DNA of 25,232 nt from assembly GCA_049650345.1 (NCBI GenBank), contig JBARZY010000219.1, positions 1-25,232 on the forward strand, in the 5' to 3' direction. Numbering within the stretch: the first letter of the stretch is position 1; every line of letters begins with the position of its first letter. This stretch comes from Glaciecola sp049650345. Its GTDB lineage: Bacteria > Pseudomonadota > Gammaproteobacteria > Enterobacterales > Alteromonadaceae. The translations under genes were made by a program, and so were the position numbers. This document shows positions 1-7,597 of this stretch, one piece after another. Below the pieces are notes generated by a model. That model was not told where the DNA came from, did not search any database, and saw only the letters and a program-made list of their open reading frames with translations.

Positions 1-71
1 TCTTTCGTTAGTTTTGGTACGCTATCAAACGCTCGCTTTCTCGCTGAAGAAAGTACTTTCATTTTCGCCAT
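1..71 (-). CDS. Partial CDS at left edge, possible Tn3-type transposase N-terminus
   Basis: An open frame on the minus strand starts with ATG at 69-71 and runs off the window. It is preceded at good spacing by an AAAGGA-type ribosome binding site (complement of about 78-85). About 23 codons are visible, beginning MAKMKVLSSARKRAF. The short basic start with an 'LSSARKRAFDSVPKL' pattern faintly recalls the DUF4158-like N-termini of Tn3-family transposases, but this is a weak resemblance from memory. The start and strand are well supported; the product is not. It is divergent from the SprT-like gene and shares its upstream region. Confidence 0.45.
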   Translation of the reverse strand, partial: MAKMKVLSSARKRAFDSVPKLTK

Positions 72-131
72 TTTATCATTCCTTTTAGTTATTAAAATCA
101 ACCTGTTAATTACGTTATCCCTAAAAACATG

Positions 132-230
132 CAGTGTACACTGTTGTAATTTAAAGAAATGGTAATTAAAAGCGCAACATATATAACTGTATCGTCTTAC
201 TAAGCTAGTCATTTTCGTGTAGTGTACAGT
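132..230. promoter_or_regulatory. Candidate operator pair in a divergent promoter region
   Basis: A perfect 12-bp palindrome, CAGTGTACACTG, lies at 132-143. A near copy, AGTGTACAGT, lies at 221-230, its centre 88 bp away and touching the start of the SprT-like gene. They sit between two divergent genes (starts at 71 and about 238). Paired AGTGTACA motifs in such a position suggest binding sites for a dimeric regulator, or a recombinase site if the left gene is a transposase. The regulator is not identified. Confidence 0.35.
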
Positions 231-237
231 GACTAAT

Positions 238-1071
238 ATGTCATTAATTCACGGATGTTCATCAGCAAAAATGTCGCCCACTAACGAACTCTATGCGCCT
301 CTGATAAAGGCATTTGACCACTTTAATCGCGCATTATTTAATAACGAATTGCCGCCTGTCATTTTTACAGTCCAGCGTAAGAAGAACGTGATGGGGTTCT
401 TCGCGGCAAAACGGTGGGGGAATGCGCAAGGTGAGCTCTGCAGTGAGTTAAGCATTAATCCTTCCTATTTTGCTTCTTCGAGAATAATAGAAGTATTTCA
501 GACCTTGGTTCATGAGATGGTGCATGCATGGCAATTTCATTCTGGTATGCCCAGCGAGGGTCATTACCATAATAAAGAGTGGGCGCAGAAGATGATGGAT
601 ATAGGTTTGATGCCCTCAGATACTGGGGAGCCGGGTGGGGCGATTGTCGGTCGCAATATGAGCGACTTTATTATGAAGCAGGGTGCGTTTATGCAAGCGG
701 CTAACGAGCTTCTAGATGATAAAACATTCAATTTATGCTGGGTTGACCGCTTAGCCTTACCTAAACTTCACGAGCCGATAATTGTTGAAAATCCAGTATT
801 TAAACCAAATTCGCTAGTAGAACACTGCGCTCATACAAGTGATCTTATAAACGCAAACGTCATTTCACTTCGGGATGAAGCGCAGTTCGCATCATTTGCA
901 ACTCAGCGCGAGGGCCTTACGTCAATGCCGGATTCTTTTTTAATTCCAGAAGTAGCAAAACGCCAAACACGGTCAAAGTATACATGCCCTGGGTGCAGCA
1001 CTAAAATTTATGGCAAAGCGTCGCTAAATGTTATTTGCGGTGATTGCGAGTTACCCTTCATAAAGGAATAA
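238..1071 (+). CDS. SprT-like zinc metallopeptidase domain protein
   Basis: The protein is about 277 aa from ATG at 238. Alternative starts are GTG at 229 and ATG at 271, and none has a strong ribosome binding site. The N-terminal half carries a SprT-like peptidase domain with an HEMVH (HExxH) zinc motif near residue 92 and further histidines in the following HYHNKEW segment. The C-terminus ends in a CPGC...CGDC zinc ribbon, as is usual for SprT-like proteins. SprT-like proteins are related to the DNA-protein crosslink protease SPRTN and are frequent in plasmids and genomic islands; a role in handling DNA-bound proteins is inference. The middle region (about 150-235) is unrecognised. The gene stands alone, about 210 bp before the TIR cluster, and may not be functionally linked to it. 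Confidence 0.85.
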   Translation: MSLIHGCSSAKMSPTNELYAPLIKAFDHFNRALFNNELPPVIFTVQRKKNVMGFFAAKRWGNAQGELCSELSINPSYFASSRIIEVFQTLVHEMVHAWQFHSGMPSEGHYHNKEWAQKMMDIGLMPSDTGEPGGAIVGRNMSDFIMKQGAFMQAANELLDDKTFNLCWVDRLALPKLHEPIIVENPVFKPNSLVEHCAHTSDLINANVISLRDEAQFASFATQREGLTSMPDSFLIPEVAKRQTRSKYTCPGCSTKIYGKASLNVICGDCELPFIKE

Positions 1072-1284
1072 CTGTTTATATTGATTTCAGCCAAATAACA
1101 TATTAACTAATTGCGAAAGCGTTAAAAATAATGTCTACTAAATATACAAATGGCAGGAAGCATTTGGCGAGCATTTAAACGTAAATAACCAAAGACATAG
1201 ATACTGTGAGATGGAAAAAATACAACGAGTATATTCTCAAAGTCTCAATTAGCATTATTTAGAAATAGGACTAGGACTGTCGAG

Positions 1285-1767
1285 ATGTCAATAAATGAGA
1301 GTCTTTATCAATTTAGCAATGAGAGTCGGTATGGAAAAGTGTCGATTTTCTTGTCTCACAAACATGACGAAATACAAGAGTTGGATGGAGCGATTTCTTT
1401 TCTGAAACAATTTGGTGTCCAAGTTTACGTAGATTGGTTAGACGCTGGAATGCCAGAAAATACAAGCGGTGCAACAGCCACCAGAATAAAAGAGAAAATA
1501 AAAGAGAATAAAAAGTTCGTTTTTTTGGCGACAGAGAATGCTATTACCTCTAAATGGTGTAATTGGGAATTAGGACACGGAGATGCAGAAAAATACGTCG
1601 AACACATCGCCGTTTTGCCTGTTAAAAACAGTCACTCAAATTTTAGTGGCTCTGAATACCTACAAATATATCCGTACATTTACCAAAGTGACGCAACAGC
1701 AGATTCATACTTTGTGCGCTTTCCCGATGGTTCTCTAAAAACATTAAATGCATGGCTTAAATTTTGA
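1285..1767 (+). CDS. Small TIR-domain protein (first gene of TIR/SLOG cluster)
   Basis: This 160-aa protein is essentially one TIR domain. It has a first strand 'VSIFLSHKHDE' (about 19-29), a 'VQVYVDWLDAG' BB-loop region (45-55), and a WCNWEL motif (91-96) in which E95 occupies the usual catalytic glutamate position of NAD-cleaving TIR domains. An AGGA ribosome binding site lies 8 nt before the ATG. The next gene starts 13 nt after its stop, so the two are probably cotranscribed. By family knowledge it is likely to hydrolyse or cyclise NAD, either to make a signal or to deplete NAD. Its place upstream of two more TIR genes and a SLOG gene suggests immunity, by inference. There is no membrane segment or signal peptide, so it should be cytosolic. 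Confidence 0.85.
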   Translation: MSINESLYQFSNESRYGKVSIFLSHKHDEIQELDGAISFLKQFGVQVYVDWLDAGMPENTSGATATRIKEKIKENKKFVFLATENAITSKWCNWELGHGDAEKYVEHIAVLPVKNSHSNFSGSEYLQIYPYIYQSDATADSYFVRFPDGSLKTLNAWLKF

Positions 1768-1780
1768 TGATTGAAAAATA

Positions 1781-2947
1781 ATGACATATAAATATCAGTT
1801 AATTCTTTTGGGTGACAAAGGGAAAAACGTAAACAATATAACAACGAAATTTTTTGAAAGCGTATCGGAATTAAAGATACCTCAAAATTCTTTCGTTAAA
1901 ATTACGGCCTCTAATTTCAGTCAGGCCTATAAAGAAAATCAACCCGCATTTTGCATTTATTTAGGAAATCAATCAGGGCGTTTTGTAGATCTTGGTTTAA
2001 TTGAGAAATTGGTAAAAGACGCTGTACCAATATTACCAGTATTTTTCAGCAGCTTTGAAACTGAGATCCCTAAAGAGCTCGAAAACTATAACGGTCAAAA
2101 GTTCGAAGCATCAGCAGAAAATAAGATAGTTAATTTAGCTCTTGAATCATTTGGCAAATTGCGACAAACCAGAAGGGTGTTTGTCAGTTACAAACGAGAT
2201 GAATCTTCGTCTGTTGCAATACAACTTTATGAAGCGCTTGAAAGAAACAACTTCGATGTTTTTTTAGATACTCATTCAATAAATAAGGGAGACTTGTTTC
2301 AAGAGGAGTTATGGCACCGCATGACAGATTGCGATGTTATCGTAATGATAAATACACCAAAATTTATGACTAGTCGATGGTGCAAGGAAGAGTTGGCAGA
2401 AGCAAGTGCCAAACAGATTGGAATACTGCAATTGATTTGGCCTGGACACTCTCTTGAGAACATAGCAAATATTTGTAAGCCACTACAGTTGACGAAACTA
2501 AACTTTCTAAACGAAGACATATCCTCTATTAACTCACCAAAACTCAAAGAAAGCTACATCGATACTATTGTTCAAGAAGTTGAATCACTGCGAGCGCGTA
2601 ATTTAGCGGCTAGACAAGACAATCTGATCACTGAATTTACAAACCTCGCTAATAAGCATGGTAAACATATTCATTTACAGCCAGAGCGATTTCTAACGGA
2701 AGATTTAGGTGATAATAAAAGAAGAATTTTTATACCAACAATTGGTATTCCACAGTCTATCGACTGTAATCAAACGGATGAACTAAAGCAAGAAATCAGT
2801 GATTATGATATTGACAGCATTCATTTGATTTATGACGATATTAGAATTAGGGAAAAGTGGCTTCAACATCTAAACTGGTTGAACAATTACCTTAATGTTA
2901 AAACACTTAAAAAGCAGAATTTTGACCAATGGCTTCAGAGCAATTAA
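1781..2947 (+). CDS. Three-part protein with central TIR domain
   Basis: The 388-aa protein has three regions. Residues 1-125 are an alpha/beta domain ('YQLILLGDKG', 'AFCIYLGNQSG', 'AVPILPVFFSS') that reads like a Rossmann or degenerate TIR-like fold. Residues 131-225 form a canonical TIR domain: RRVFVSYKRDES at the start, FDVFLDTHSINKGD for the BB region, and SRWCKEEL with E204 at the catalytic position. Residues 265-388 are a C-terminal domain I do not recognise. The gene follows the first TIR gene by 13 nt, and its last 19 nt overlap the SLOG gene, implying translational coupling and perhaps a shared complex. It may be the effector or a second signal producer; the sequence cannot decide. 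No transmembrane segment is seen. Confidence 0.85.
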   Translation: MTYKYQLILLGDKGKNVNNITTKFFESVSELKIPQNSFVKITASNFSQAYKENQPAFCIYLGNQSGRFVDLGLIEKLVKDAVPILPVFFSSFETEIPKELENYNGQKFEASAENKIVNLALESFGKLRQTRRVFVSYKRDESSSVAIQLYEALERNNFDVFLDTHSINKGDLFQEELWHRMTDCDVIVMINTPKFMTSRWCKEELAEASAKQIGILQLIWPGHSLENIANICKPLQLTKLNFLNEDISSINSPKLKESYIDTIVQEVESLRARNLAARQDNLITEFTNLANKHGKHIHLQPERFLTEDLGDNKRRIFIPTIGIPQSIDCNQTDELKQEISDYDIDSIHLIYDDIRIREKWLQHLNWLNNYLNVKTLKKQNFDQWLQSN

Positions 2948-3516
2948 AGAATATCTTTCTTTCTGCAAGCATACCGCTTCCGGAAAGAGACAAAAAGTAC
3001 ATCGAATCGGCTGATATCATTTCGATCAGGGATGCGGTAATTGCCTTGACCATGGCCGTTATCCCAAATTACCGACTGATATGGGGTGGTCATCCTTCGA
3101 TAACGCCTTTGATTAATTACGTATTGCAAAAGAAAAATGAAAATGTTCAAAATCACGTATTACTATATCAATCAAAGTTTTTTGAGAAGTACTACCCGGC
3201 TGATAATAATCAGTTTGACAATATTATTCAAACACCTAATCAAGGCGCAAGAGAGTCAAGTCTACTCCTAATGCGCAAAAAAATGCTCTCAGAACATGTG
3301 TACGTCGCGGGTATCTTTATTGGTGGGATGGAAGGCGTAGAGGAAGAGTATGACCTTTTCAGAGAATATCAACCGACGGCTGCGTTGATCCCATTAGCTA
3401 GCACTGGGGCCGCTGCAAAGCGCTTATATGATAAGTACAATATGAATAATGATAGATTTTTGCATGATTATGCTTACTCTTCGTTATTTAATAAATATTT
3501 GATAAATAATGCATAG
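2929..3516 (+). CDS. Stand-alone SLOG-domain protein (STALD-like)
   Basis: The 195-aa protein matches my knowledge of the Sir2/TIR-associating SLOG family: 'IFLSASIPLPERD' at 9-21, 'IRDAVIALT' at 33-41, and the nucleotide-binding-type loop 'IWGGHPSITPLI' at 51-62. A later 'GIFIGGMEGVEEEY' segment precedes a conserved-looking 'ALIPLASTGAAA'. In type I Thoeris the SLOG domain is the C-terminal part of ThsA and binds the cyclic ADP-ribose-type signal made by ThsB, switching on an attached SIR2 NADase. Here no SIR2 or other effector is fused, and the protein is just the sensor-sized domain. It begins inside the end of the preceding TIR gene, so the pair may act as a split sensor-effector. The sensor role is inferred from the family. 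Confidence 0.8.
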   Translation: MASEQLKNIFLSASIPLPERDKKYIESADIISIRDAVIALTMAVIPNYRLIWGGHPSITPLINYVLQKKNENVQNHVLLYQSKFFEKYYPADNNQFDNIIQTPNQGARESSLLLMRKKMLSEHVYVAGIFIGGMEGVEEEYDLFREYQPTAALIPLASTGAAAKRLYDKYNMNNDRFLHDYAYSSLFNKYLINNA

Positions 3517-3592
3517 AAATCGTTTCACTCAAGAAGTACTCGGTCAAAATTGAAAGTGTTTATTAATGATTAGAGAGAAAAAGGAATAAATA

Positions 3593-4168
3593 ATGGCAAA
3601 AAGAGTTTTCTTTAGCTTCCATTATCAAGACGTAATTGATTTTAGGGCCAATGTAGTGAGGAATCACTGGAAGTTAAAGCCTAACCGAGAATCCGCTGGT
3701 TATTTTGATGCCTCGGTATGGGAAGAAGCCCAAAAAAAGGGCAGCCTAGCATTAAAAAGACTCATTAATAATGCGCTGAATAACACGTCTAATACGGTTG
3801 TATTAATAGGCTCTAATACGTTCGACCGACAGTGGGTGAGTTATGAAATAATGAAAAGCATGGAGTTAGGTAAGCACATATTTGGCGTTCATATAAATGG
3901 GATAAAAGGAAGAGATGGAAAAACCAAGGCTAAAGGACCAAATCCTCTATATTATTTGGGCTATTCTTACTCTCAAGACGGGAAGAAACTAAATCTTCAT
4001 GACTATGTAAACAAAAAATGGATCACTTATCCAGATTTAGATGGTTGGCCAGTCAAACAGGTTGATGTGAAATTTAGAAACAAGATTTTTAGACTCTCCT
4101 CAGATTATCCTCAATATGATTGGTATGACAATGATGGGTACAATAATTTTACTCGTTGGGTAAAGTGA
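3593..4168 (+). CDS. thsB: ThsB-type TIR protein
   Basis: The 191-aa protein closely resembles the Thoeris signal-generating TIR protein ThsB (MTH538/DUF1863 TIR-like family). It opens with MAKRVFFSFHYQDV, continues with 'GYFDASVWEEA', 'LKRLINNALNNTSNTVVLIGSNTF' in two stretches, then 'WVSYEIMKSME', and later 'KGPNPLYYLGY' and 'YDWYDNDGYNNF'. E85 in WVSYEI falls at the catalytic glutamate position known for Bacillus cereus ThsB. ThsB proteins detect phage components and turn NAD into a cyclic ADP-ribose isomer read by a SLOG domain. A good AAGGA ribosome binding site lies before the ATG, and 76 nt separate it from the SLOG gene. It is the last gene of the cluster. Confidence 0.92.
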   Translation: MAKRVFFSFHYQDVIDFRANVVRNHWKLKPNRESAGYFDASVWEEAQKKGSLALKRLINNALNNTSNTVVLIGSNTFDRQWVSYEIMKSMELGKHIFGVHINGIKGRDGKTKAKGPNPLYYLGYSYSQDGKKLNLHDYVNKKWITYPDLDGWPVKQVDVKFRNKIFRLSSDYPQYDWYDNDGYNNFTRWVK

Positions 4169-4827
4169 CCTTGACAATATAGTTGTAACTTACTTTTCTA
4201 AAAACACTTGTCCTAAAGCTATTTTGATGAGTAGTCATAATATAAGAACGGATATCGCCTAGCCGACGTTCAGGTTGTTCATGGCTTTATCTGGAAAATT
4301 GTCGAAGCTCTTGTCATGATGTCGATTGCCATGACAGACACTTCCTCTGCATCGTTCACTTTCGTTCGTTAGAAGTAAACCACTTGGAGATAAAATGTAC
4401 TTCGGACACGATTTAATCACGTGCAATCTGGAGGAGTTAAGACACCCCATTTGTCTTGCCGCATTTAAAATAGTCCTGCTCGGCCTTGCCTCAGAGTGCA
4501 TAATAGTTTCATATTGCGTGCACAAAGAAAAAAGGAATTTGTCTTGGGTAAAACGTCTTCACAATACACGTTTACCATTTGTGCCGACTTGCTTCTTCTG
4601 TTATCGAAATAAAAAACTGACTGCAACAGCCATTTTAAATAAAAATGACGTCAAATTGTTTATGGCAGATTATATTGAGAATATCGACAAATATACAACG
4701 CATCCGATGGAACGAATTAGGTCAAATTCATTAAAATCATAACTACGTAGACTCTTACTGGAGCCTAAAACAATTCAGTAAGCTCAAATGAGCTGTCTAG
4801 TGTCTGCCGCAGGGTAGTAGCAACAAC
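4169..4827. other. Gene-poor junction between TIR cluster and envelope block
   Basis: I find no gene here with convincing coding character. Two overlapping opposite-strand frames (4395-4742 plus, 115 codons; 4259-4525 minus, 88 codons) have no recognisable domain or clear ribosome binding site. A 7-bp inverted repeat, TGTCATG/CATGACA, lies at 4312-4318 and 4330-4336 (11-nt loop). AGCTCA-AA-TGAGCT lies at 4783-4796. On the minus strand a short frame ending near 4286 ('VNDAEEVSVMAID') could be the tail of a decayed gene. The stretch may mark an insertion boundary. Confidence 0.4.
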
Positions 4828-7068
4828 TCAAAAAGCTAACCTTGTTTTAAAAAATACGCCATGGTTATCTTTACCTTCAATCGCTCTGGAAAATAAAGCT
4901 CGTTTCGAATTACCAATTATTTCATCCTCAAATTCTCCGCCAAAGGTGTAACTGAAATACACCGCTGACAACTTAGTTAAGGTATATTTATATCTAAACT
5001 GAAAAGCAGCTTCAGAAAAGGTGAAATTATCAGGGTTTTCTTGTTCAAGCCTATCACCATCCTCAATGATGAAGTTGCCGCTGAGCCCAACTGCTGTGCC
5101 GGCAATCAGCTCGACTCTTATTCTAAATTCATGCGCTTCAGATAATCGATAATTCAATTTTAGGTCAATTGCTGTTTCCGTAAAATCAAACTCATCAACG
5201 TTATTTTCCCCCCCCCAATTTAACCAACTAGCAGATTGATAATGGCTAATTTCAAGTTCGGTAAACAGGCCATTGAATAGTTCTGTATTTAAGCCAGCCG
5301 TGGCTTCGTAAAAACGGCCAGACCAGTTTTCTGTGCCATAAATAGCCTCTGTTTCTATTTGTCCAAACGGGTACTCAGGCGAATCATATACAATTTCTAT
5401 AGACCAACTATCATCAAGATTTGTTGAGTTAAAGTCACGCGTTAAGTTGTCATCTTTACCCGCACTTAACCACTCAATGCCTACTTCAAATGCTGCGCCG
5501 TCAGTGCTTGTAAATTCTGTTCCTATACCTATTTGTAGTGGTAATTTCTCATTATCAAAGTTTGTTTTGGCCTCAATTTCAAAGTTAATGGTAAGCTCTT
5601 CGATGAACTCAGAATTAAGGTCTGGGAACAGCATGGCATATTCATATTCTAATTGTTTTCGGTCAACTCTTTGTACAAAGCCTGCGTCATTAAGTTCGAG
5701 CTCTTTTCCGTATGTAAATAATGTGAATTCATGCAAATGGATATCGTTCTTTTGATAATTCCCATTTAACCAAAACCCAAGGTCATTCGTACTATCAACT
5801 GCATCAATTGAGGAAAAGACAGCGGCACCGCTAAGCTCAAAGTTTTCAGATAACAATTGATAATAATCAATGCCAAGCACGCTTGATTTACGTTTTAAAC
5901 TGGGTGTATTGACAAAGTTCGCGCTTATACCTATTGCGCCGTCGGTAGTATTGATTTTGGCACGCGTGGCAAAGAAGTCTCTTCCCAGTATATCTTTTTG
6001 GTCGCTTTCGCTTGCAATTAATAGTGAATAGGAAGCGTTGCCGCTAGCAAAGTTGTACCTTCCCGCTCCTATAATATCTCTAGCGTCCACATCTTCATAA
6101 AATGAGCTGCCGCCAATTCTTGGAGTGTGGAGCAATCTAAGGGTTTCTGGTCCATTGACATCAAATATACCCTGGTTGCGCGTAAAAAACGGGCGCTGCT
6201 CGCTAAAAAAATCTTCAATTGCAGAGAAGTTAACAATAAGGTCGTTTGACTCTACTTGACCAAAGTCAGGGTTAAAAGTGATGTCTATGTGTTCGTTTTG
6301 GCTGCGTTGCCAAAATATTTCACCGCCGATGTTGTGTTGAGTGTTATCGTCTGCGATAGAATGATTGAGAGAATAGTAGGGGAAAAATTCAAGTTTGGAT
6401 GTTTGACTTGTTTCAATATCAATTTTTGTAAAGTTATCAAAAAAGCCCGTATAGTCTATGTAACTTGGCTGGCTAGATAAAATACGCAGGCCGTTATTCC
6501 CGTGTTTACTTACCAACAATTGAATACTTTGCTCAACATTTCTGCTTTGAAAGGCTAAATTAGTCCAAGGAATGCTGCCTGTCGCTATCCACTGCGTAGG
6601 GCTAACCTCAACTGAATAGTCCCATTGTCCATTCCAGTCTAAACTCAGTTCGCTATTTTCATCATAGATGCCGTCAAAGTAAGCACTTTGATGATTAATA
6701 CCAAATACATAGGCACTGCGTTCATTATTACCTGACACAATATACAAACGCACGTGTTCGTTATCGAACTCATTATCGTTTTCTTGCGCTCGATACACAT
6801 AACTTTCTGGCTTTAGCACCTTGAGTTGAAAGTGAATGGCGCTTTTGTCGATTGTGTAGGTAAGTTCAAGCTCATTATTGACTTGTTGAAGCGTTCTTGG
6901 TTTAACTACATGGAAGATATTGGTCTGATTTTTATATGAATAATTATCTTGTGCTTTTGCGTATCCGGACGTCCAAAAAAGTATCATTGCCAACAGCAGA
7001 GATACTGGCAATAACTTTATAAATAACGGCAATAGGAACGAACTGTTCAATACAAAAGCAACATGCAT
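4828..7068 (-). CDS. DUF5916 outer-membrane beta-barrel protein
   Basis: The 746-aa protein has a hydrophobic signal region (about 9-40, ending near AKAQ). A CBM9/DOMON-like N-terminal domain follows ('EHVRLYIVSG', 'WDYSVEVSPTQWIATGSIPW'). Then comes the DUF5916 hallmark segment 'FNPDFGQVESNDLIVNFSAI' with 'FFSEQRPFF' and 'LLHTPRIGG'. The rest alternates short beta strands and ends in phenylalanine (TRLAF), as expected for an outer-membrane barrel. The function of the family is unknown. It has its own promoter with four regulator half-sites (7106-7160), placing it in the local two-component regulon. A run of nine G on the coding strand (5208-5216, around residues 618-621) lies inside the barrel region. 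Confidence 0.85.
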   Translation of the reverse strand: MHVAFVLNSSFLLPLFIKLLPVSLLLAMILFWTSGYAKAQDNYSYKNQTNIFHVVKPRTLQQVNNELELTYTIDKSAIHFQLKVLKPESYVYRAQENDNEFDNEHVRLYIVSGNNERSAYVFGINHQSAYFDGIYDENSELSLDWNGQWDYSVEVSPTQWIATGSIPWTNLAFQSRNVEQSIQLLVSKHGNNGLRILSSQPSYIDYTGFFDNFTKIDIETSQTSKLEFFPYYSLNHSIADDNTQHNIGGEIFWQRSQNEHIDITFNPDFGQVESNDLIVNFSAIEDFFSEQRPFFTRNQGIFDVNGPETLRLLHTPRIGGSSFYEDVDARDIIGAGRYNFASGNASYSLLIASESDQKDILGRDFFATRAKINTTDGAIGISANFVNTPSLKRKSSVLGIDYYQLLSENFELSGAAVFSSIDAVDSTNDLGFWLNGNYQKNDIHLHEFTLFTYGKELELNDAGFVQRVDRKQLEYEYAMLFPDLNSEFIEELTINFEIEAKTNFDNEKLPLQIGIGTEFTSTDGAAFEVGIEWLSAGKDDNLTRDFNSTNLDDSWSIEIVYDSPEYPFGQIETEAIYGTENWSGRFYEATAGLNTELFNGLFTELEISHYQSASWLNWGGENNVDEFDFTETAIDLKLNYRLSEAHEFRIRVELIAGTAVGLSGNFIIEDGDRLEQENPDNFTFSEAAFQFRYKYTLTKLSAVYFSYTFGGEFEDEIIGNSKRALFSRAIEGKDNHGVFFKTRLAF
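5208..5216 (-). repeat. G9 homopolymer inside the DUF5916 gene
   Basis: Nine consecutive C on the plus strand (G on the coding strand) encode part of the Trp-Gly-Gly segment near residue 618 of the DUF5916 barrel. A gain or loss of one base would truncate or alter roughly the last 125 residues. Tracts of this length can slip and act as phase-variation switches in surface-protein genes. Whether that happens here is unknown, and the tract is also prone to sequencing error. Confidence 0.5.
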
Positions 7069-7105
7069 CGCTATTCTTTAGCCAATAATTGTTATAGATA
7101 ACGGA

Positions 7106-7160
7106 AGAATACCACTCTTATCTTAAGATTGACTGAATTATTGCTGAAGAAAAACTTATG
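7106..7160 (-). promoter_or_regulatory. Response-regulator promoter of the DUF5916 gene
   Basis: Read on the minus strand, four half-sites repeat every 11 bp: CATAAG (7155-7160), CTTCAG (7144-7149), ATTCAG (7133-7138) and CTTAAG (7122-7127). Exactly 10 bp follow before the -10-like TATTCT (7106-7111). The ATG is about 38 nt further downstream. The arrangement matches six other promoters in this window and resembles PmrA/PhoB-type activation. Confidence 0.7.
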
Positions 7161-7201
7161 CATATGAACGCTATCAAACCCGCTTATGCGCACCGAACTG
7201 C

Positions 7202-7597
7202 CTATAAAAAGCAAATGCCAATCCATGTAAACGCTGCTAAAACGAGGCTGATTGAAACGGCGGCGGAGCCTAAATCTTTTGCTAAACCAGACAGCGGGTT
7301 TAGCTCTACGCCAATCCTATCCACAACCACCTCGATTGCGGTATTAATTATTTCTACTAACATGACGAAAAGTACAGTCGCTATTAAAATCAATTGCTCT
7401 GTGGGCGACGCGTCAATTACAAAGGTAGTGGGTATAGCAACAAGTAATGCAAGGGCTTCTTGCTTAAATGCAGACTCATTCTTTATTAGCCATTTAATGG
7501 CTCTGCCTGAGTTTTTTACGGCCAGATAAAGCCGTAGTAGACCTTTTGGCTTTGCGCTCACATTGAACGTTGAGTTTGTTGGTGTTTCATTCTGCAT
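7202..7597 (-). CDS. dgkA: Diacylglycerol kinase
   Basis: The 131-aa integral membrane protein has the DgkA signature: 'NESAFKQE' (40-47), 'VEIINTAIEVVVDRI' (81-95) with the catalytic-region Glu and Asn residues, and 'KDLGSAAV' (107-114). Three membrane helices are evident. DgkA phosphorylates diacylglycerol to phosphatidic acid in the inner membrane. Its start overlaps the end of eptA by 11 bp. The pairing makes sense, because EptA releases diacylglycerol when it takes phosphoethanolamine from phosphatidylethanolamine. The N-terminal ~15 residues are longer than in Escherichia coli DgkA. Confidence 0.95.
   Translation of the reverse strand: MQNETPTNSTFNVSAKPKGLLRLYLAVKNSGRAIKWLIKNESAFKQEALALLVAIPTTFVIDASPTEQLILIATVLFVMLVEIINTAIEVVVDRIGVELNPLSGLAKDLGSAAVSISLVLAAFTWIGICFL

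Noticed and set aside
132..143. CAGTGTACACTG as a LexA (SOS) box
   Set aside because: The LexA consensus needs CTG and CAG separated by 10 bp; this palindrome has the opposite order and shorter length.
4259..4525. 88-codon minus-strand open frame in the junction region
   Set aside because: No recognisable domain and poor start context; may include a remnant, but evidence is too thin.
4395..4742. 115-codon plus-strand open frame in the junction region
   Set aside because: No recognisable family, no clear ribosome binding site, odd composition and overlap with an equally weak opposite-strand frame; not reported as a gene.
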